Source: Psychrobacter sp. 28M-43
Lineage (GTDB): Bacteria > Pseudomonadota > Gammaproteobacteria > Pseudomonadales > Moraxellaceae
Assembly: GCF_014770435.1 (NCBI RefSeq)
Contig: NZ_CP061739.1
Coordinates: 2,914,001 to 2,978,000 of the forward strand
Reading direction: 5' to 3'
Length of the DNA stretch: 64,000 bases
Position numbers and translations under genes: made by a program. Each line of letters begins with the position of its first letter. The first letter of the stretch is position 1. The notes beneath the pieces were generated by a model. The model was not told the origin of the DNA. It saw only the letters and a program-made list of their open reading frames with translations, and did not search any database. This document shows, one piece after another, positions 8,411-18,100 of the stretch.

Positions 8411-8460
8411 AGTAGGCGGATGGATAAACGACACTGATAACAGTCCTAACGCCTACTTTT
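8411..8460 (+). terminator. Hairpin between urtA and urtB (attenuator-like)
   Basis: AGTAGGCG (8411-8418) pairs with CGCCTACT (8450-8457), followed by TTTT. The loop is long (about 30 bases), so termination may be partial. Its place between a receptor gene and its permease genes suggests it lowers expression of urtBCDE relative to urtA. Confidence 0.45.
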
Positions 8461-8587
8461 CATATTTATTTTTAACACTTATTCTCAACTTTTAAATAAC
8501 ACCAAACCTTATCAATACTTCTCTCGCTTAAAACGCTAAGCGGTAGAAGCTAAAGGTTTGTTGTCTGTGAAAAACAGGGAGCCGCAC

Positions 8588-10411
8588 ATGCAGCACCATA
8601 CTTTACGCCCGTTTGTAGGGCAAACATCGTCCAAAAGTGGTAATAACCCACAAGCATCAGCCAGTGAAGTCATGCAGCATGCGGCTCGTTTTTCAATTTA
8701 TGCGCCTCTGCGATTACTTGCATTGATGGCATTATGCATAACAACTTTTACAACCACGGCGTATGCCGATCATGATGGTCAGGTACATGACCACGATACG
8801 GATACCGCTCATAGTGAGCAGTCGTTGCTCACGCCTGCGAACAAATCTATCTCTATTCAAACCATCTCAGATACCTCAGCAGCAACTACAAACTCAGGTG
8901 ATGCCATTCAACAATTTGTGGCGGGTGATTTTAGTAAGCGTCAAGCCATGCTAAGTGATTGGCCAGGATCCGTTGAGAGTTTAGATAGTTTGGTTGAATT
9001 CATTGCCAATGATGAGCTATATCAAGGCAATGGTGGGCAAACTTATTTGCTTAATAAAGATGACCAGCTATTTACTTATCCTGATAAAAAAGAGACTGAC
9101 GATTGGCCAAGTGATTTATCACAAATCACCCTGACTAATGCCCTTCGCTCAGCGCTCATCTTTGGTCAAGCCAAGGTAAAACTAGCATCTGACAAGCCAG
9201 CACAGCGCCTACAAGCTGTAGAGATTTTGGCCGATAATATTGACCAAGTAGATCCAGCCATTATCACCTCTGCTGCAGCGAATGAGGACAGCGCTAAAGT
9301 CAAAAAGGCACTAACGGCACTACAAGCTCGTATAGATTTCAAAAACGGTGACCTGCCCACTCAGATTGCAGCAGTCAATCTACTTGCAGATAGTGATAAC
9401 CCACAAGTTTTGGTCGATATTGAATCTGCCCTCGCTGCGGATAACTTAGATACCTCGCTCAAAGCTGCACTTATCGATGCTGAATCTAGCGTGTCACGTC
9501 GTATCGAAATCAGCACATGGACCGGCCATATCTTCACCGGTATGAGTACCGCCAGTATTTTACTGCTCGCCGCACTTGGTCTCGCCATTACCTTTGGTCT
9601 ACTTGGCGTTATTAATATGGCGCACGGTGAGCTGATTATGATCGGGGCTTATACCACTTATATGGTGCAAAATGCATTTCAAGCTTACATGCCAGATATG
9701 GCAGGTTGGTATTTGCTTGCGGCTATTCCAGCTGCATTTTTAGTCAGCGCTGTCATCGGCATGATTATTGAGCGCATTGTTATTCGTCCACTATATGGTC
9801 GTGAGCTAGAAACCTTACTAGCGACCTTTGGCGTCAGTTTGATTTTGATGCAATTAGTACGGATGATTTTTGGTGCGCAGAACGTCGAAGTCAGTAACGT
9901 GGCATGGCTCAGCGGCGCGTACCAAGTGTCATCAAGCCTCGTACTGCCTTACAACCGTATTGCCATTATTGGTTTTACCGTCATCGTCGTGGCACTCTTG
10001 GTGTACTTACTTAACAAAACCCGCTTTGGTCTGTTTATACGAGCCGTTACCCAAAATCGCCAAATGGCACGTGCTGTCGGTATTCCTTCTGCACGTATCG
10101 ATATGATGGCATTTGGTTTGGGCTCTGGGCTGGCTGGTATGGCTGGCTGTGCACTTGCTCAAGTCGGCAACGTTGGTCCTGATTTGGGTCAAACCTATAT
10201 CATTGATACGTTTTTGGTCGTCGTCGTTGGCGGTGTCGGACAAGTATGGGGCGCAGTATTGGCCGCCTTGGGACTTGGTATTAGCGGTACGGTACTTGAG
10301 ATTGGTATCGGTGCGGTATTGGCAAAGATTGTATTGTTGGTTCTTGTGATTCTGTTTATTCAGAAACGGCCACAAGGTTTATTTGCACTCAAAGGCCGCT
10401 TTGTCGAATAA
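8588..10411 (+). CDS. urtB: Urea ABC transporter permease UrtB
   Basis: One of the two membrane subunits of the urea importer (branched-chain amino-acid permease fold). AGGGAG lies six bases before the ATG at 8588; a TTG at 8558 is in frame but lacks such a site. The product has 607 residues: a signal-like segment (about 41-60, ending AYA), a His/Asp-rich stretch (61-75), a soluble periplasmic region of about 240 residues with helical-repeat character typical of proteobacterial UrtB, and then the permease (about residue 305 onward), with LAITFGLLGVINMAHGE, GMIIERIVIRPLYGRELETLLATFG and FLVVVVGGVGQVWGAVLAALGLG. urtC starts ten bases downstream. The His-rich segment is unusual. Confidence 0.93.
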   Translation: MQHHTLRPFVGQTSSKSGNNPQASASEVMQHAARFSIYAPLRLLALMALCITTFTTTAYADHDGQVHDHDTDTAHSEQSLLTPANKSISIQTISDTSAATTNSGDAIQQFVAGDFSKRQAMLSDWPGSVESLDSLVEFIANDELYQGNGGQTYLLNKDDQLFTYPDKKETDDWPSDLSQITLTNALRSALIFGQAKVKLASDKPAQRLQAVEILADNIDQVDPAIITSAAANEDSAKVKKALTALQARIDFKNGDLPTQIAAVNLLADSDNPQVLVDIESALAADNLDTSLKAALIDAESSVSRRIEISTWTGHIFTGMSTASILLLAALGLAITFGLLGVINMAHGELIMIGAYTTYMVQNAFQAYMPDMAGWYLLAAIPAAFLVSAVIGMIIERIVIRPLYGRELETLLATFGVSLILMQLVRMIFGAQNVEVSNVAWLSGAYQVSSSLVLPYNRIAIIGFTVIVVALLVYLLNKTRFGLFIRAVTQNRQMARAVGIPSARIDMMAFGLGSGLAGMAGCALAQVGNVGPDLGQTYIIDTFLVVVVGGVGQVWGAVLAALGLGISGTVLEIGIGAVLAKIVLLVLVILFIQKRPQGLFALKGRFVE

Positions 10412-10421
10412 GGAGACTCCT

Positions 10422-11492
10422 ATGATACTGACCAAATTACTGTCTGATACGCCGCGTAGTGCTGTTTTAATTGGCTTATGTTTTGCCATACTACTGATAC
10501 TGCCTTGGCTGCATCTTATGCCGGAGTCTTCAGCTTTTCACCTTTCAGCCTACTGGATTACCCTAATTGGTAAAATCATGGCGCTAGCGATGGTGGCATT
10601 GGCACTAGATCTTGTCTGGGGCTATGCCGGTATTTTGAGCTTGGGTCATGGCTTGTATTTTGCCTTAGGTGGCTATGCGTTTGGCATGTACCTAACACGT
10701 GAGACTGCTGTCGACGCGCTTCCTGATTTTATGCGTTTCTTGAGTTGGACTGAGATGCCATGGTATTGGGCTGGCACGCAGCACTTTTGGTGGGCAGTCG
10801 TACTGGTCGTATTAGTACCTGGCTTGGTTGCGTTTATATTTGGTTTCTTTGCTTTTCGCTCCAAAATCAAAGGCGTTTATTTTTCTATCATCACCCAAGC
10901 CATGGTCTATGCAGCAGCCTTGCTATTCTTCCGTAATGAGACAGGCTTCGGTGGTAACAATGGCTTTACTGGTTTTACTACCCTTTTAGGTTATGACATT
11001 ACTGCTGCCTCTACCCGCTCTATGCTGTGCTTTGTCACAGCCTTAGCATTGTTAGTCTCTTATATGGGTTTGCGTCATTTAATGAATCAGCCTTATGGTC
11101 GAGTACTCGGTGCCATTCGTGATAGCGAAAACCGCTTGCAGTATCTAGGCTACCGTACGTTGTGGTACAAGCTATCCGCTTGGGTGCTGTCCGCAGTCAT
11201 CGCTGGTATCGCAGGTGCGCTATACGTACCGCAAGTAGGCATTATCAATCCGAGTGAGATGAACCCAGTGAACTCAATTGAGATAGCCGTCTGGGTAGCG
11301 ACTGGTGGTAGAGGAAGCTTAATTGGCGCGATCTTAGGAACTGGTGTGGTGAACGCTGTAAAAACCTACTTTACGGTCGCCTACCCTGAATTTTGGCTGT
11401 TGATATTAGGCGGACTGTTCGTCGTCGTGACGTTGTTTTTACCCAATGGCATTATGGGCTTGTTCGATCGATTTAAAAAGGAGAAACAATAA
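10422..11492 (+). CDS. urtC: Urea ABC transporter permease UrtC
   Basis: The second membrane subunit of the urea importer, 356 residues. The start is ATG 10422, preceded by AAGGAG at good spacing; an in-frame TTG upstream lies inside urtB. Permease signatures are LVWGYAGILSLGHGLYFALGGYAFGMYL, ITQAMVYAAALLFFRNETGFGGNNG, RVLGAIRDSENRLQYLGY and VWVATGGRGSLIGAILG. The NETGFGGNNGF block and RDSENRLQYLGY are characteristic of UrtC rather than LivM. About eight to ten membrane segments are visible. The stop codon overlaps the urtD ATG by one base, which indicates translational coupling. Confidence 0.94.
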   Translation: MILTKLLSDTPRSAVLIGLCFAILLILPWLHLMPESSAFHLSAYWITLIGKIMALAMVALALDLVWGYAGILSLGHGLYFALGGYAFGMYLTRETAVDALPDFMRFLSWTEMPWYWAGTQHFWWAVVLVVLVPGLVAFIFGFFAFRSKIKGVYFSIITQAMVYAAALLFFRNETGFGGNNGFTGFTTLLGYDITAASTRSMLCFVTALALLVSYMGLRHLMNQPYGRVLGAIRDSENRLQYLGYRTLWYKLSAWVLSAVIAGIAGALYVPQVGIINPSEMNPVNSIEIAVWVATGGRGSLIGAILGTGVVNAVKTYFTVAYPEFWLLILGGLFVVVTLFLPNGIMGLFDRFKKEKQ

Positions 11493-12346
11493 TGCTAAAC
11501 GATAAGCCCTCATCGACTGCACAATCGACCAAGGTGCTGTCTGAATATGATCATACTGATGGACGTGACGGTCTCAGTCACCCAAAAAAATCAGGCGTCG
11601 ATTTTAGCCATGGTATCGCTCTGTACTTAGAAGATGTGAGCGTTTGGTTTGACTCGTTTCGCGCACTTAACAATCTGTCGCTCTATATCGAAGAAGGCGA
11701 GCTACGCTGTATTATCGGCCCCAACGGCGCTGGCAAAACCACACTAATGGATATCATTACAGGTAAAACCCGCCCTACCGAAGGCAGCGTATTTTTTGGT
11801 CAAACCCACAACCTTGCCAGCTTATCTACCGAACAAATCGCTGAAGCAGGTATCGGCCGTAAGTTTCAAAAACCTACTGTCTTTGAGAATTTTACGGTAA
11901 TGGATAACCTATTACTTGCCGCGCCAAAAGACAAACGTGTGGTCAAAAGCTTGTTTAATAAACTCAATGCTGATACTCGCGATACCCTTGACTCCACCTT
12001 ACAGCAAATTCGCCTGACTGATAAGATCAACAAGCCAGCTGGTTTGCTCTCACATGGGCAAAAGCAATGGTTAGAGATTGGCATGCTACTGATGCAGAGT
12101 CCCAAACTGATTCTGCTTGATGAGCCAGTGGCAGGTATGACCGATGCAGAAACTGAGCATACCGCCGAGCTGTGTCTACGCCTCAAAAAGAACCATACTT
12201 TGGTCGTGGTTGAGCATGATATGACCTTTATCGATGCCATCAGTGAAAAAGTCACGGTATTGGCACAAGGAGCGATTTTGGCCGAAGGTACATTAGCGGA
12301 AGTACAAGCCAATGAAGCAGTAATTGAATCCTATTTAGGTCGATAG
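11492..12346 (+). CDS. urtD: Urea ABC transporter ATP-binding protein UrtD
   Basis: One of two ATPases of the urea importer, 284 residues, cytoplasmic face of the membrane. Walker A is GPNGAGKTT, Walker B is LILLDEPVAGMT, the signature is LSHGQKQWLEIGMLL (the UrtD form of LSGGQ), and the switch His is in VVVEHDMTF. The Q-loop lies in KFQKPTVFENFTV, also typical of UrtD. About 45 N-terminal residues precede the ABC fold and are poorly conserved in look, so the true start could be later, but the ATG overlapping the urtC stop has GGAG at proper distance. urtE follows after 78 bp. Confidence 0.93.
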   Translation: MLNDKPSSTAQSTKVLSEYDHTDGRDGLSHPKKSGVDFSHGIALYLEDVSVWFDSFRALNNLSLYIEEGELRCIIGPNGAGKTTLMDIITGKTRPTEGSVFFGQTHNLASLSTEQIAEAGIGRKFQKPTVFENFTVMDNLLLAAPKDKRVVKSLFNKLNADTRDTLDSTLQQIRLTDKINKPAGLLSHGQKQWLEIGMLLMQSPKLILLDEPVAGMTDAETEHTAELCLRLKKNHTLVVVEHDMTFIDAISEKVTVLAQGAILAEGTLAEVQANEAVIESYLGR

Positions 12347-12424
12347 CCGAACGAATCATCTAGACGAGCCAAACGAATATTCCCTTTGAAATATTAAAAA
12401 AGTTTTAGAGTTTAGGAGACAGCC

Positions 12425-13123
12425 ATGTTACAAGTGAACGATATCAACCAGTATTACGGCGGCAGTCATATTTTACGAGATGTCTCGTTTACAGCACCTG
12501 TAGGCGCATGCAGCGTGGTACTTGGACGTAATGGCGTGGGCAAAACCACGCTACTTAAGTGCCTGATGGGGATACTACCGATTAAATCAGGAGAGATTTT
12601 GCTCAATGATAAAGACATCAGCAAGATGTCTCCCGAGCAACGTGTTCGAGCAGGACTGGCTTATGTACCACAAGGCCGCGACATTTTTTCGACACTGACG
12701 GTAGAAGAGAACATATTAATTGGTATGGCAAAGTTTTCACGCAGTAAGGCCAAACATGTACCTAAATATTTATATGATATTTTTCCCGTACTCGATGAGA
12801 TGAAACATCGACGTGGTGGTGATTTGTCTGGTGGTCAGCAGCAGCAACTTGCTATCGCCCGTGCCCTAGCCTCCGAGCCGACTGTGTTAATTTTAGACGA
12901 GCCAACTGAAGGTATTCAGCCCTCTATCATTAAAGACATTGGCCGAGTCCTACGTGACTTGGCTGACAAAGGTGATATGGCCATTGTGCTGGTTGAGCAA
13001 TTCTATGAATTTGCTGAAGAGCTAGCTGACAATTACACCGTACTATCACGTGGTAAGGTAGTCTCACAAGGCGCAGGCGATACGATGGTCGAAAACAAAG
13101 TGCAAGATCTGGTCGCCATCTAA
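12425..13123 (+). CDS. urtE: Urea ABC transporter ATP-binding protein UrtE
   Basis: The second ATPase of the urea importer, 232 residues. It starts MLQVNDINQYYGGSHILRDVSF, as UrtE proteins do. Walker A is GRNGVGKTTLLKC, the Q-loop region is GLAYVPQGRDIFSTLTVEEN, the signature is DLSGGQQQQLAIARAL, Walker B is VLILDEPTEGIQPSI and the switch is VLVEQFYEF. The IQPSIIKDIGRVL stretch matches UrtE better than LivF. AGGAGA is seven bases before the ATG. It is the last gene of the urt operon; no clear intrinsic terminator follows. Confidence 0.93.
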   Translation: MLQVNDINQYYGGSHILRDVSFTAPVGACSVVLGRNGVGKTTLLKCLMGILPIKSGEILLNDKDISKMSPEQRVRAGLAYVPQGRDIFSTLTVEENILIGMAKFSRSKAKHVPKYLYDIFPVLDEMKHRRGGDLSGGQQQQLAIARALASEPTVLILDEPTEGIQPSIIKDIGRVLRDLADKGDMAIVLVEQFYEFAEELADNYTVLSRGKVVSQGAGDTMVENKVQDLVAI

Positions 13124-13428
13124 TTTCTTTTAATAATAGATGTAATAATACAAATTGGTAGTGAACGCTCGATAATGCTAAAAATGGCACTTTTATCTCA
13201 AGCTGCTAGCTACCAAGATTACATATAATCACGAAAACACTCCTTAATTAAAGTCACTTTTTTCACCTCACTTCTTATCTTTTTTTACTCTTAGCCTATA
13301 CATTCTGTACCATCTCAAAAACTCAAATTACTCACACCCCCTGATTGGCGTCATAGCAATTATGTATGCCCAGCGAACGAAATTTGCTATTATAGTCAGC
13401 ATTTTATTATCAATATTATGATGCCCTT
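13124..13428. other. Spacer between urtE and lgt
   Basis: About 305 bp, AT-rich, with pyrimidine-rich runs around 13255-13290. TTGGTAG (about 13155) and CTACCAA (about 13209) form a distant inverted repeat with a long loop, too weak to call a terminator. A TATTATAG stretch about 35 bp before lgt may be its -10 region. No coding frame was recognised. Confidence 0.4.
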
Positions 13429-14313
13429 ATGATGATTCATCCTCAGTACGATCCTGTAGCATTAGCAGTTGGACCTGTTGAAGTCCATTGGTATGGGCTG
13501 ATGTATTTGTTGGCATTTGCCGCCGCCTACGGACTGGCATGGTATCGCAGTACCAAGCGTGAAGGCTGGACGACAGATATGGTCTCTGACCTAGTGTTCT
13601 TTGGCGCACTTGGTGTGATATTAGGTGGCCGTGTCGGCTATGTATTGTTTTATCAGTTCAGCGAGCTACTCCAAAACCCTGCCTATCTGTTCAAGGTCTG
13701 GGAAGGCGGTATGTCATTCCATGGTGGCCTGATTGGTGTCATGTTGGGTATGCTGTATTTTGCCCGCAAATATAAAAAGACACCTTTCCAAGTGCTCGAT
13801 TTTGTCGTTCCCTGTGTACCAACTGGTTTATTGTTCGGACGTATTGGTAACTATATCAATGCCGAGCTATGGGGCCGCGTCTCTGATGGTGGCTACAACT
13901 GGTTGACCTACTTCCCGCAGGCCGCTAGTGTTGATATGCAGCAGCTACAAGCCAATCCTGCGCTGCAAGACCTTATGACTGAAGTCAATGGTCAGTACCT
14001 GTTGCCTCGTCACCCGTCGCAACTGTATGAAGCCCTTGCAGAAGGTCTACTGTTGTTTCTATTCTTGTGGTGGTACTCATCAAAGCCCCGTCCTCGTATG
14101 GCAGTGACCGGTGTCTTTATGCTTGGTTATGGCTTTAGCCGTTTCATCATTGAGTTCTTCCGCCAGCCAGATATCGACCAAGGATTCATCTTGCTAGGTT
14201 GGATGACCAAAGGTCAGATACTAAGCGCCCCAATGATAATTATCGGTCTGTTCTTGATTGGTTACGCCTATAAACGCGGCATCTACGACTGGGGTAAGCA
14301 AGCTGCTTATTAA
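13429..14313 (+). CDS. lgt: Prolipoprotein diacylglyceryl transferase Lgt
   Basis: Inner-membrane enzyme that transfers diacylglycerol from phosphatidylglycerol to the lipobox cysteine of prolipoproteins, the first step of lipoprotein maturation. The 294-residue protein shows about seven membrane segments and the key family elements: HWYGLMYLLAF (about 20-30), GGRVGYVLFY, SFHGGLIG with the essential His98, and the Lgt signature GLLFGRIGNYINAELWGR with essential Arg138. HPSQLYEA and FGFSRFIIEFFRQPD-like (YGFSRFIIEFFRQPD) complete the pattern. Two adjacent ATGs (13429 and 13432) are equally possible starts. It leads an lgt-thyA-folA group as in related bacteria. Confidence 0.96.
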   Translation: MMIHPQYDPVALAVGPVEVHWYGLMYLLAFAAAYGLAWYRSTKREGWTTDMVSDLVFFGALGVILGGRVGYVLFYQFSELLQNPAYLFKVWEGGMSFHGGLIGVMLGMLYFARKYKKTPFQVLDFVVPCVPTGLLFGRIGNYINAELWGRVSDGGYNWLTYFPQAASVDMQQLQANPALQDLMTEVNGQYLLPRHPSQLYEALAEGLLLFLFLWWYSSKPRPRMAVTGVFMLGYGFSRFIIEFFRQPDIDQGFILLGWMTKGQILSAPMIIIGLFLIGYAYKRGIYDWGKQAAY

Positions 14314-14461
14314 GCCTACCCTTTTGTGATAAAGGTTGATGACTTAAAATAGGGTCTGCTATCAAAACGCTTATCCTAGCAATACTTTCAATAATGACAG
14401 TGTATATATCGACTATCCATCTAGCCTGTATGCGCTGTCAGCAGTAACTAAAGAGCATTTT

Positions 14462-15331
14462 ATGATCAATGGCATCCAAAGTAATAACGAGCAGGCATAT
14501 CTTGATTTGCTACGCCACGTTCTCGACAATGGCACCGAAAAAGGCGATCGTACTGGTACTGGTACGCTTAGCCATTTTGGCGCACAGCTACGCTTTGACT
14601 TAGCAGAAGGCTTTCCACTGCTAACGACCAAAAAGGTTCACTTTAAATCTATCGCTTATGAGCTATTATGGTTTTTAAGTGGCAGCACTCATGTTGACTA
14701 TCTACAACAGAACAACGTTCGTATCTGGAATGAGTGGGCGACAGCAGAACAGACCGCGCGCTTTAACAGACCTGCTGGCGATTTGGGTCCTATCTATGGT
14801 CATCAATGGCGTAACTATGGCGCGACCAAAAATGAAGATGCCAGTTATAACGCTGATGGCGTCGATCAAATCGCACAAGTCGTTGAACAGATAAGGACCA
14901 ATCCGAATTCACGTCGTTTGATTGTTTCTGGCTGGAATCCAGGTGAGGTAGAGCAAGTAGCCCTACCACCATGTCATACGTTATTTCAGTTCTTTGTCGC
15001 AGACAATAAGTTGTCATGCCAGCTGTATCAGCGTTCTGCTGACTTATTCCTAGGCGTGCCTTTTAACATTGCGAGCTATGCGCTATTGACTCATATGATC
15101 GCGCAGGTATGTGGTCTAGAAGTTGGAGAGTTTGTTTGGACGGGTGGTGATTGTCATATTTACCAAAACCACCGTGAACAGGCCGAGCTACAGTTAACAC
15201 GCTCGCTATATAAACTGCCGACATTGTCTTTGAACCCTGAAGTAAAAGACATATTTGCGTTTGAGTACGAAGACATTAGCGTCAATGACTATGAGTCGCA
15301 CCCTGCTATCAAAGCCAAAGTTGCCGTATAA
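14462..15331 (+). CDS. thyA: Thymidylate synthase ThyA
   Basis: Makes dTMP from dUMP using methylenetetrahydrofolate, producing dihydrofolate for FolA next door. The 289-residue protein has [18 protein letters not shown] at the N-terminus, the nucleophile Cys171 in [11 protein letters not shown], the phosphate-binding [11 protein letters not shown] segment, [19 protein letters not shown] and [10 protein letters not shown]. It is about 25 residues longer than E. coli ThyA, with the extra length in the small domain between residues 92 and 135, a known variable insertion region. No strong ribosome binding site is visible before the ATG. Confidence 0.97.
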   Translation: MINGIQSNNEQAYLDLLRHVLDNGTEKGDRTGTGTLSHFGAQLRFDLAEGFPLLTTKKVHFKSIAYELLWFLSGSTHVDYLQQNNVRIWNEWATAEQTARFNRPAGDLGPIYGHQWRNYGATKNEDASYNADGVDQIAQVVEQIRTNPNSRRLIVSGWNPGEVEQVALPPCHTLFQFFVADNKLSCQLYQRSADLFLGVPFNIASYALLTHMIAQVCGLEVGEFVWTGGDCHIYQNHREQAELQLTRSLYKLPTLSLNPEVKDIFAFEYEDISVNDYESHPAIKAKVAV

Positions 15332-15395
15332 AGTTAGTCTGGTTAACTACACTGAATCAGAGCAAAATTTAAGAATATAATAAAAAGGATATATT

Positions 15396-15968
15396 ATGAG
15401 CTATGCCCATACCGAAGTTGCCCAAATCGCTGCTATTAGTAGCAATCGCTGTATCGGCAAAAACAATGAGCTACCGTGGCATATCTCAGCAGATTTGCAA
15501 CATTTCAAAAGCATGACGACCAAAGAAAACGATAGCAAGATTCAAGGTATCGTAATTATGGGTCGTAAGACATTTGAGTCGATGGGTAGTAAACCATTAC
15601 CAAAACGCGTGAGCTTCATTGTCACGACACAGATGGATTATGCTGAGACAAAAGGTCTCGCAGATAGCAGCAATGCTTATGTGGTACACAACCTAGATGA
15701 TGCCCTGACACAAGCAGCTAGCCTAGCACATGGCGCGCATCTCGATACGATTTGGGTGATTGGCGGTGAGCGCGTATTTAGTGACGCTTTGATGTACACC
15801 GACCGTATTGAGTTGACTCATGTAGATACTGATATTGCAGACGGCGATGCCTTTTACCCTGAGCTGCCAGAACGCTTTAAAGTAGCAGACGAATCTGAGC
15901 AAATGCACGATGAGAAAAGCGATTTAAGCTTTAAATTTACCACTTACAAAGTAGAAACTGATAAGTAG
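15396..15968 (+). CDS. folA: Dihydrofolate reductase FolA
   Basis: NADPH-dependent reduction of dihydrofolate to tetrahydrofolate; the trimethoprim target. The 190-residue protein has IAAISSNRCIGKNNELPWHISADLQHF at the N-terminus (substrate-binding Trp28 and catalytic Asp33), IVIMGRKTFESMG for the cofactor, and WVIGGERVFSDAL. It is longer than E. coli FolA (159) because of small loop insertions and a C-terminal extension. AAAAGGA lies before the ATG. It follows thyA by 64 bp and completes the dTMP/folate pair; a strong terminator closes the unit. Confidence 0.96.
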   Translation: MSYAHTEVAQIAAISSNRCIGKNNELPWHISADLQHFKSMTTKENDSKIQGIVIMGRKTFESMGSKPLPKRVSFIVTTQMDYAETKGLADSSNAYVVHNLDDALTQAASLAHGAHLDTIWVIGGERVFSDALMYTDRIELTHVDTDIADGDAFYPELPERFKVADESEQMHDEKSDLSFKFTTYKVETDK

Positions 15969-15980
15969 TAAAAGCCTATT

Positions 15981-16035
15981 AAAAAAGGGGCAGTCTTGGA
16001 TAATTTTACTTATCCCAGACTGCCCCCTTTTTCGT
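15981..16035 (+). terminator. Intrinsic terminator after folA (bidirectional)
   Basis: GGGGCAGTCTTGGATAA (from 15987) pairs with TTATCCCAGACTGCCCC with one mismatch, flanked by A6 on the left and T6 on the right. It lies between convergent folA and uvrC and can act on both strands. Confidence 0.88.
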
Positions 16036-16101
16036 TTACTCTTCACAAAGTCTTATTTGTATACAATCAATAAAAACTGCTGCTTGATACTATCTAATCT
16101 A

Positions 16102-17946
16102 TTACTCGTGCAATACTTTATAAACCGTTTTTGCGAGTACTGGTCCGATGCCTTGTACGCCTGCCAACTCTTGCTGTGAAGCGCCAAGTAGCTGCTGCAT
16201 ACCACCAAAATGATTGAGCAAGTCACGACGACGTTTCTCACCCAGTCCCGGTATTACCTCTAGCACTGATGACGAGCGACGCTTATCGCGTTTTTTACGG
16301 TGAGCAGTAATTGCAAAACGATGCGCCTCATCACGAATATGCATCAGCAAGTGCAATGCTTTGCTATCCATCGGTAAATCTAACGGCTCATGATCGATAA
16401 AGTGCAATACCTCAAGCCCAGCCTTGCGCCCTTCCCCTTTTGCCACACTAATGAGCAAGGTGTCGCCAAGAATACCCAACTCAGTTAATACTTCTTTGGC
16501 AATGCCAAGCTGACCTTTACCACCATCAATCAGTAGTAAATCCGGCAACGGCTGCTTCTTATAACGTCGAGTCAGTACTTGTTTCATCGCTGCATAGTCA
16601 TCGCCACCTTGGATATCATGAATAGCATACTGACGGTAATCGCGACGGCGCGAGCCACCTTGGTCAAACACCACACAGCTACCAATGGTCGCCTCACCCA
16701 TCGTATGTGAGATATCAAAACACTCAATGCGATCAATCGTCCGATCGGTGACAGTCGCCAGTACGTCTTTTAGTGCGCCAAAGCGTGCATGCAGCTCTAA
16801 ATAATCGCCAAGCTTGGTTTTTAATGCATTACTGGTATTCAATGTGGCTAAGTCTAGCCACTCTGAACGGTGCTCGCGGACATTGGTCTTGATGACTACT
16901 TTATTACCAAAATGCGTTGCCAATGCTTCACTCACTGCCACCTGATCTGGTATCTGATGGCTCAATATGATTTCAGCTGGCAGATCGTCGGTCACTTGGA
17001 AATAAAATGACGTAATAAAAGCTGATAAATTGTCTGCTAGCGACTCACTACTATCCACATCTGGGAAATAGTTTTTTCCGCCCAATACACGGCCGCCACG
17101 TACCGTCAGCACATTCACACAGGTCATGCCAGCCTGACTAGCAATCGCAATCACATCTGCCTCACCTTGTACGGTATAGACCGCTTGCCTTGCTTGTACT
17201 TCACGTAGCATGGACAGCTGATCGCGATAAAATACTGCTTTCTCAAAATCTAGTGCTTCAGCTGACGCTTCCATCTTTTCAATCAGCGTACTATGGATAT
17301 CGCTAGAGTCGCCCTTTAAAAAACGAATGGTATTATTCACGTCTTCTGCGTACTCTTCTGGCGATACCAAGCCGACACAAGGCGCACGGCAACGTTTGAT
17401 CTGATACTCAAGGCAAGGACGCTGACGCTGCTTAAAAAAGGTATTGGTACATTGACGCATTTGAAACATTTTTTGCATCAATACCAGCGTTTCTTTTGCC
17501 GCATGTGCAGAGGGAAACGGGCCAAAGAATCGACCCTTTTGGTGATTACCCTTGCCGCGACCATAAGCCAACCGTGGATAAGGCTTATCGGCTGAGATAA
17601 ACACATAAAGATAGGATTTATCATCACGCAGCAGCACATTATAAGGTGGACGATGCTCTTTGATCAGATTCTGTTCAAGCAACAGCGCTTCGGTCTCACT
17701 ACGCGTAATGATAGTCTCAATATTATGAATCCGCGCCACTAGCGCCCGTGTCTTTGGATGATCTATCGTTTTGGCAAAATAGCTATTTACCCGACTTTTT
17801 AGCGACTTAGCTTTACCAACGTATAATATATCGCCGTTCTTGCCCAGCATCTTATACACCCCTGGCAAGTTAGGCAGGCGCTTAATCAGATGCTTAAGAC
17901 GGACTTTTCTATCATCGACAGGACTCGATTCTGAGACATTAACCAT
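16102..17946 (-). CDS. uvrC: Excinuclease ABC subunit C UvrC
   Basis: Nuclease subunit of nucleotide excision repair; cuts DNA on both sides of a UvrB-bound lesion. The 614-residue product has the GIY-YIG domain ([23 protein letters not shown], about residues 27-50) for the 3' cut, the cysteine-containing [16 protein letters not shown] block, the UvrB-interacting UVR motif (about residues 205-240), the RNase H-like endonuclease domain ([33 protein letters not shown]) for the 5' cut, and a C-terminal helix-hairpin-helix pair ([31 protein letters not shown]). Length is normal. It is a single gene, convergent with folA. Confidence 0.97.
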   Translation of the reverse strand: MVNVSESSPVDDRKVRLKHLIKRLPNLPGVYKMLGKNGDILYVGKAKSLKSRVNSYFAKTIDHPKTRALVARIHNIETIITRSETEALLLEQNLIKEHRPPYNVLLRDDKSYLYVFISADKPYPRLAYGRGKGNHQKGRFFGPFPSAHAAKETLVLMQKMFQMRQCTNTFFKQRQRPCLEYQIKRCRAPCVGLVSPEEYAEDVNNTIRFLKGDSSDIHSTLIEKMEASAEALDFEKAVFYRDQLSMLREVQARQAVYTVQGEADVIAIASQAGMTCVNVLTVRGGRVLGGKNYFPDVDSSESLADNLSAFITSFYFQVTDDLPAEIILSHQIPDQVAVSEALATHFGNKVVIKTNVREHRSEWLDLATLNTSNALKTKLGDYLELHARFGALKDVLATVTDRTIDRIECFDISHTMGEATIGSCVVFDQGGSRRRDYRQYAIHDIQGGDDYAAMKQVLTRRYKKQPLPDLLLIDGGKGQLGIAKEVLTELGILGDTLLISVAKGEGRKAGLEVLHFIDHEPLDLPMDSKALHLLMHIRDEAHRFAITAHRKKRDKRRSSSVLEVIPGLGEKRRRDLLNHFGGMQQLLGASQQELAGVQGIGPVLAKTVYKVLHE

Positions 17947-18040
17947 AGAATTTATTGCTCTTAAAAACCTTAGTAATACTGCTAGTTATGGGGCGGGAGT
18001 CATTGTTTTACAAGCTAATTATTATCGCAGCGCTACCCAT

Positions 18041-18064
18041 AAAAAAGCCAGCTTTTGCCGGCTT
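18041..18064 (-). terminator. Intrinsic terminator of the DUF3360-like permease gene
   Basis: AAGCCAGC-tttt-GCCGGCTT forms an 8 bp stem with one mismatch; on the minus strand it is followed by six T. It lies 37 bases after the permease stop and before uvrC. Confidence 0.75.
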
Positions 18065-18100
18065 AGTTTGTTCTATTATTGTTTATTCGATCACATACTA

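Noticed and set aside
10007..10375. Minus-strand open frame inside urtB
   Set aside because: It lies fully within the well-supported urtB gene, and its translation has no protein-like pattern.
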